This document shows positions 61,614 to 64,000 of a DNA stretch of 64,000 nucleotides, one piece after another (position 1 is the first letter of the stretch; every line of letters starts with the position of its first letter). A model generated the notes under the pieces. That model was not told the origin of the DNA and ran no database searches. It saw nothing but the letters and a program-made list of their open reading frames with translations. The translations under genes and the position numbers were made by a program. This stretch comes from Alphaproteobacteria bacterium. GTDB taxonomy: Bacteria; Pseudomonadota; Alphaproteobacteria; UBA8366; Aestuariispiraceae. The stretch covers positions 4,534,001 to 4,598,000 of the forward strand of contig JAWPMN010000001.1 of assembly GCA_033344895.1 (NCBI GenBank). The letters are read 5' to 3'.

Positions 61614-62864
61614 TCAATGGCCGGCTTGTACAGGCGATCTCATAATGCTTCTGACTAATCCGAATTGTGCGGCTGCGGCTAAAGCGGAAATTGTAAAGAT
61701 CGCTATGGCGCTACCAGAATCCGCAATGACTCCGCCAATCAGAGGGAAAAGATAGGCGGGTGTCGTAAGGGCATTGAAGTAGCCGCTATAAGCGGGGCGT
61801 AGCGCCTCGGGTGAAATATCCATCAGGAAGCCAATGACCGCGATCGTCAGGCCATTTGCCAACGCACCGAGAACGAAAAAAACGCCCGCAAATATTACGA
61901 ATGGATCAATTTCGCTAGGCATCGCGCCAGATGAGAAAATTAACACCGCGAAGGGAGGCAAGATGCGTAAGAAGGTTATCCCTTGAAGCAAGCTACCTTT
62001 GCCGCGAGCATCACCCCACCAGCCCCAAAGTACGTTCGAAACTAGACCGCCTGCTGTTTGGGCACCAAGCAGAATAGCTACCCGCTGTAGATCAAACCCC
62101 AACTCGGCGACATGAACCACGTAAAAAGGCATCGCCATCATAACAGCACCACCGCACCACTGGGCAAAAACGAACATTCGAAATTGCTTATCTCTTACGA
62201 AGACTTTTCTTCCTTCAAGTAAGTAGATGTGAAAGCTCGGAATTTTTAAGCTGCCTTTGGCTTGCGGAGGTTCTCCCATTGTAACAAACACGATAGATGA
62301 AATAAGCATCAGCCCGGCCGCAATAGCGAACAGTGCGGCGTAGGAGACTGGAAACATCTGGGCGGCAAGGAGCCTGTCGGCAAGATAAGCGACACCTAGC
62401 GCCAGGACGCCACCGCCGAAAAACCGGGTCGCCAACAGCCGACTTCGCAGCTCGGACGGCACCGCCCGGGCGACAATATCATTATATGGGACGGCTACGA
62501 TCCCACTGACAAAGGCATAGGCGGTCCAGAGGGTCATCACTGCGGCACCTAGCCAGGGGGCCTTCCAATCCGCACTGTAGAACAGGGTTGCCGCTATACA
62601 ACCGATGCAAAGGGCGCGCCCGAAGGCGCCAATCATATAGTAACGCCGGCTGTCTGCACCTCGCTGCGCAAGAAAGCCAACGAAGAGTTGTGGGAACAAC
62701 CAACCAATTCGGAGAATCGTAGTTACGGCGCCGACAAGAATAGAGCTGCCGGTCAATTGGAAAACTAGGGCCGCAACAATAGTCGAGGAGTCTACGGCGG
62801 ACGATCCAGCCTGGAATGTGACACCGGCCATCGCAACGCTGGCAAAACGACGGCGTACTGTCAT
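61614..62864 (-). CDS. MFS transporter
   Basis: 416 residues, about 12 membrane helices, with the family loop between helices 2-3 (GFLAQRGADSRRYYMIG) and a second half beginning near FRMFVFAQWCGGAVMMAMPFY. Substrate unknown. Composition is lower in GC than the rest of the window (27 of 60 in 62221-62280 by hand count). Its start overlaps the CcdA-like gene's stop by four bases (ATGA), so the genes are translationally coupled. Confidence 0.88.
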   Translation of the reverse strand: MTVRRRFASVAMAGVTFQAGSSAVDSSTIVAALVFQLTGSSILVGAVTTILRIGWLFPQLFVGFLAQRGADSRRYYMIGAFGRALCIGCIAATLFYSADWKAPWLGAAVMTLWTAYAFVSGIVAVPYNDIVARAVPSELRSRLLATRFFGGGVLALGVAYLADRLLAAQMFPVSYAALFAIAAGLMLISSIVFVTMGEPPQAKGSLKIPSFHIYLLEGRKVFVRDKQFRMFVFAQWCGGAVMMAMPFYVVHVAELGFDLQRVAILLGAQTAGGLVSNVLWGWWGDARGKGSLLQGITFLRILPPFAVLIFSSGAMPSEIDPFVIFAGVFFVLGALANGLTIAVIGFLMDISPEALRPAYSGYFNALTTPAYLFPLIGGVIADSGSAIAIFTISALAAAAQFGLVRSIMRSPVQAGH

Positions 62865-63535
62865 TTCCCTGACCAGTTTTCAGGGTCTACATAGAGGCCG
62901 AACCAAATTGACCATACGCCCAACACAAAGAAGGTTGCAGCCAGAACCGAACGTCGCCGTCGCATGTAACCACCGGCCAAGGTCAGCCAACACGTTACTC
63001 GCGGCACGTAGATGAACAAAGCCAGCGGTAGAGACATGGCCAAGCCAAAAACGGCCATCATTACAAAGCCGGAGGCAGCCGTACCGCCTGTGGCCGCCAT
63101 AGTTAGCAAGCCAAATAGGATCGGGGCGGCACAAGCCGGTATGTTCAGTCCAAACGCCAACCCGAGAGTTAAGGGGCTCGTAGCATTGCGCCAAGACCTG
63201 GGAGCGATGTCTATGGAAGCTTTTAGATAATGCGTAGTTCCAAAAACAGCAGCAGCCCCGAGGCATACATACAAAATGCCGAACACGATCCTAAAAGTTG
63301 TCTGAACATCGATAATGTACCGACCAAGTAATGCGATCAGAGCACCGCATCCGCCGGCAACGGTGGTTCTAGTAACGACGAAGGTGATAAAGGCCTTGGT
63401 TTGTTGGACGCGCTTCTGACCTGGCTGCGTACCTAGGAAGATCAAGTGGCCGCCGATTGTACAGGGCTCGACGAATCCAATAAGACCGAGGCCAGCAGGT
63501 AAGATGATCAGAGTATGAAACGAAAGACCAGTCAT
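62861..63535 (-). CDS. CcdA/DsbD-like (MauF-related) membrane protein
   Basis: 224 residues with about six membrane helices. Two conserved Cys lie at residues 25 (GFVEPCTIGGH) and 135 (LNIPACAAPIL), in the position of the redox pair that carries electrons across the membrane in CcdA/DsbD proteins; MauF of methylamine utilisation is related. It sits between an upstream MauE-like gene (134-base gap) and the MFS carrier, all on the minus strand with lower GC. Partner thioredoxin not present in the window. Confidence 0.8.
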   Translation of the reverse strand: MTGLSFHTLIILPAGLGLIGFVEPCTIGGHLIFLGTQPGQKRVQQTKAFITFVVTRTTVAGGCGALIALLGRYIIDVQTTFRIVFGILYVCLGAAAVFGTTHYLKASIDIAPRSWRNATSPLTLGLAFGLNIPACAAPILFGLLTMAATGGTAASGFVMMAVFGLAMSLPLALFIYVPRVTCWLTLAGGYMRRRRSVLAATFFVLGVWSIWFGLYVDPENWSGK

Positions 63536-63669
63536 CCAACAACTGTGCGGCTACCAGCAGGTGGAAGGTCAAGCGAATTTCGCCTCCTACAAATGGGGAG
63601 CAAGTAGCGTAGGGCCGGTCAATGCTCAATGAAGGGAAGAGGAGACCGGCCCGCCGAATTAGGTGTCAG

Positions 63670-64000
63670 CTACATGCCGTGCCCAGTTGCGAACGTGACT
63701 CCGGCAAGCCCCAATGCCATCCATACTGCCATTGCGACCATCATGATGTTTTCCGTGAGAGAAACAAATCCGAGTGGCACGTTACTCGACCCGCCAACAC
63801 AGGCGCACTTGAGCTCCCGCCGATCAATGTACACGGCCTTGAACACCGAGATGGCGCCGACGCTACCGATGAAAAAGGCCAATGGAATAGAAAGCCAATT
63901 CAACGCCCCGGCAATCATGAGAACGCCCGCGATCCCTTCAGCAAAGGGGTAGATATAAGAGTACGGAACCCATTTCCGTGCAAGCAGGTCATAGTTCAGA
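63670..64000 (-). CDS. MauE/DoxX-like redox-associated membrane protein, N-terminus cut by window edge
   Basis: Only the last 110 codons are inside the window, running in from base 64000. The segment RKWVPYSYIYPFAEGIAGVLMIAG, hydrophobic helices and the loop DRRELKCACVGGSSNVPLGFVSLTENIMM are typical of MauE/DoxX-type membrane proteins with a C-x-C pair, seen in methylamine and metal-handling loci. A smaller frame from an internal ATG at 63918 is not the true start because the reading frame stays open to the edge. Confidence 0.75.
   Translation of the reverse strand, partial: LNYDLLARKWVPYSYIYPFAEGIAGVLMIAGALNWLSIPLAFFIGSVGAISVFKAVYIDRRELKCACVGGSSNVPLGFVSLTENIMMVAMAVWMALGLAGVTFATGHGM

Noticed and set aside
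1-64000. CRISPR arrays, intact insertion sequences or prophage genes
   Set aside because: No regularly spaced repeats, no transposase or integrase motif, and no phage structural gene seen on either strand.

Overview
The window is a 64 kb piece of a GC-rich alphaproteobacterial chromosome. The gene families present (IalB, DUF3108, DUF2948, CigR-like, the short small protein upstream of murA, the L-type SerA, YcaD-like MFS) fit a marine or environmental Rhodospirillales-like organism; I cannot name the genus. Almost all of it is ordinary, densely packed core and catabolic sequence with two tRNA genes (Val-CAC at 15859, Thr-GGU at 44087). No rRNA, CRISPR array, prophage or intact insertion sequence is visible.

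Left part (1-22.5 kb): a branched-chain amino acid ABC transporter (livGFH, livH cut by the left edge), a heavily expressed porin with a textbook terminator, a two-repeat lipoprotein, a YcaD-like MFS carrier, glmU-glmS for UDP-GlcNAc, a Cache-type chemoreceptor, DUF3108 and CigR-like envelope proteins, a GMC oxidoreductase divergent from a Tat-exported family 5 solute-binding protein, and a non-pyrrolysine MttB-family methyltransferase. Two PAS_5-type proteins lie here.

Middle (22.5-41 kb): a dimethylglycine/sarcosine dehydrogenase-like FAD-GcvT enzyme preceded by a strikingly structured 430-base intergenic region; a lower-GC patch with an ATP-grasp ligase; then a block of aromatic catabolism: GntR regulator, gentisate-type dioxygenase, FAH-family hydrolase and flavin reductase separated by three paired palindromic repeats; paaABCDE (phenylacetyl-CoA epoxidase) with a PaaX-like operator; and hppD divergent from an IclR regulator with palindromic operators between them.

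Right part (41-64 kb): murA translationally coupled to an unexported PhnD-like protein; IalB; an SLC13 permease followed by an amidoligase and a C26-type glutamine amidotransferase-like hydrolase that overlap; serC-serA; an intracellular PHA depolymerase with a VCBS-repeat protein; a copper module (copA divergent from cueR-cytochrome c, with two MerR-type 19-bp-spacer promoters); a catabolic-type acetolactate synthase; two secreted proteins; and, from about 61.6 kb to the edge, a lower-GC segment with an MFS carrier, a CcdA-like and a MauE-like membrane protein that looks acquired.

The observations most worth following are the nested inverted repeats at 22591-22699, the SLC13-amidoligase-C26 unit, the hairpin abutting the ribosome site at 60943-60974, the operator set in the aromatic block, and the MauE-CcdA-MFS segment at the right edge. 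I did not find a clearly novel large system.
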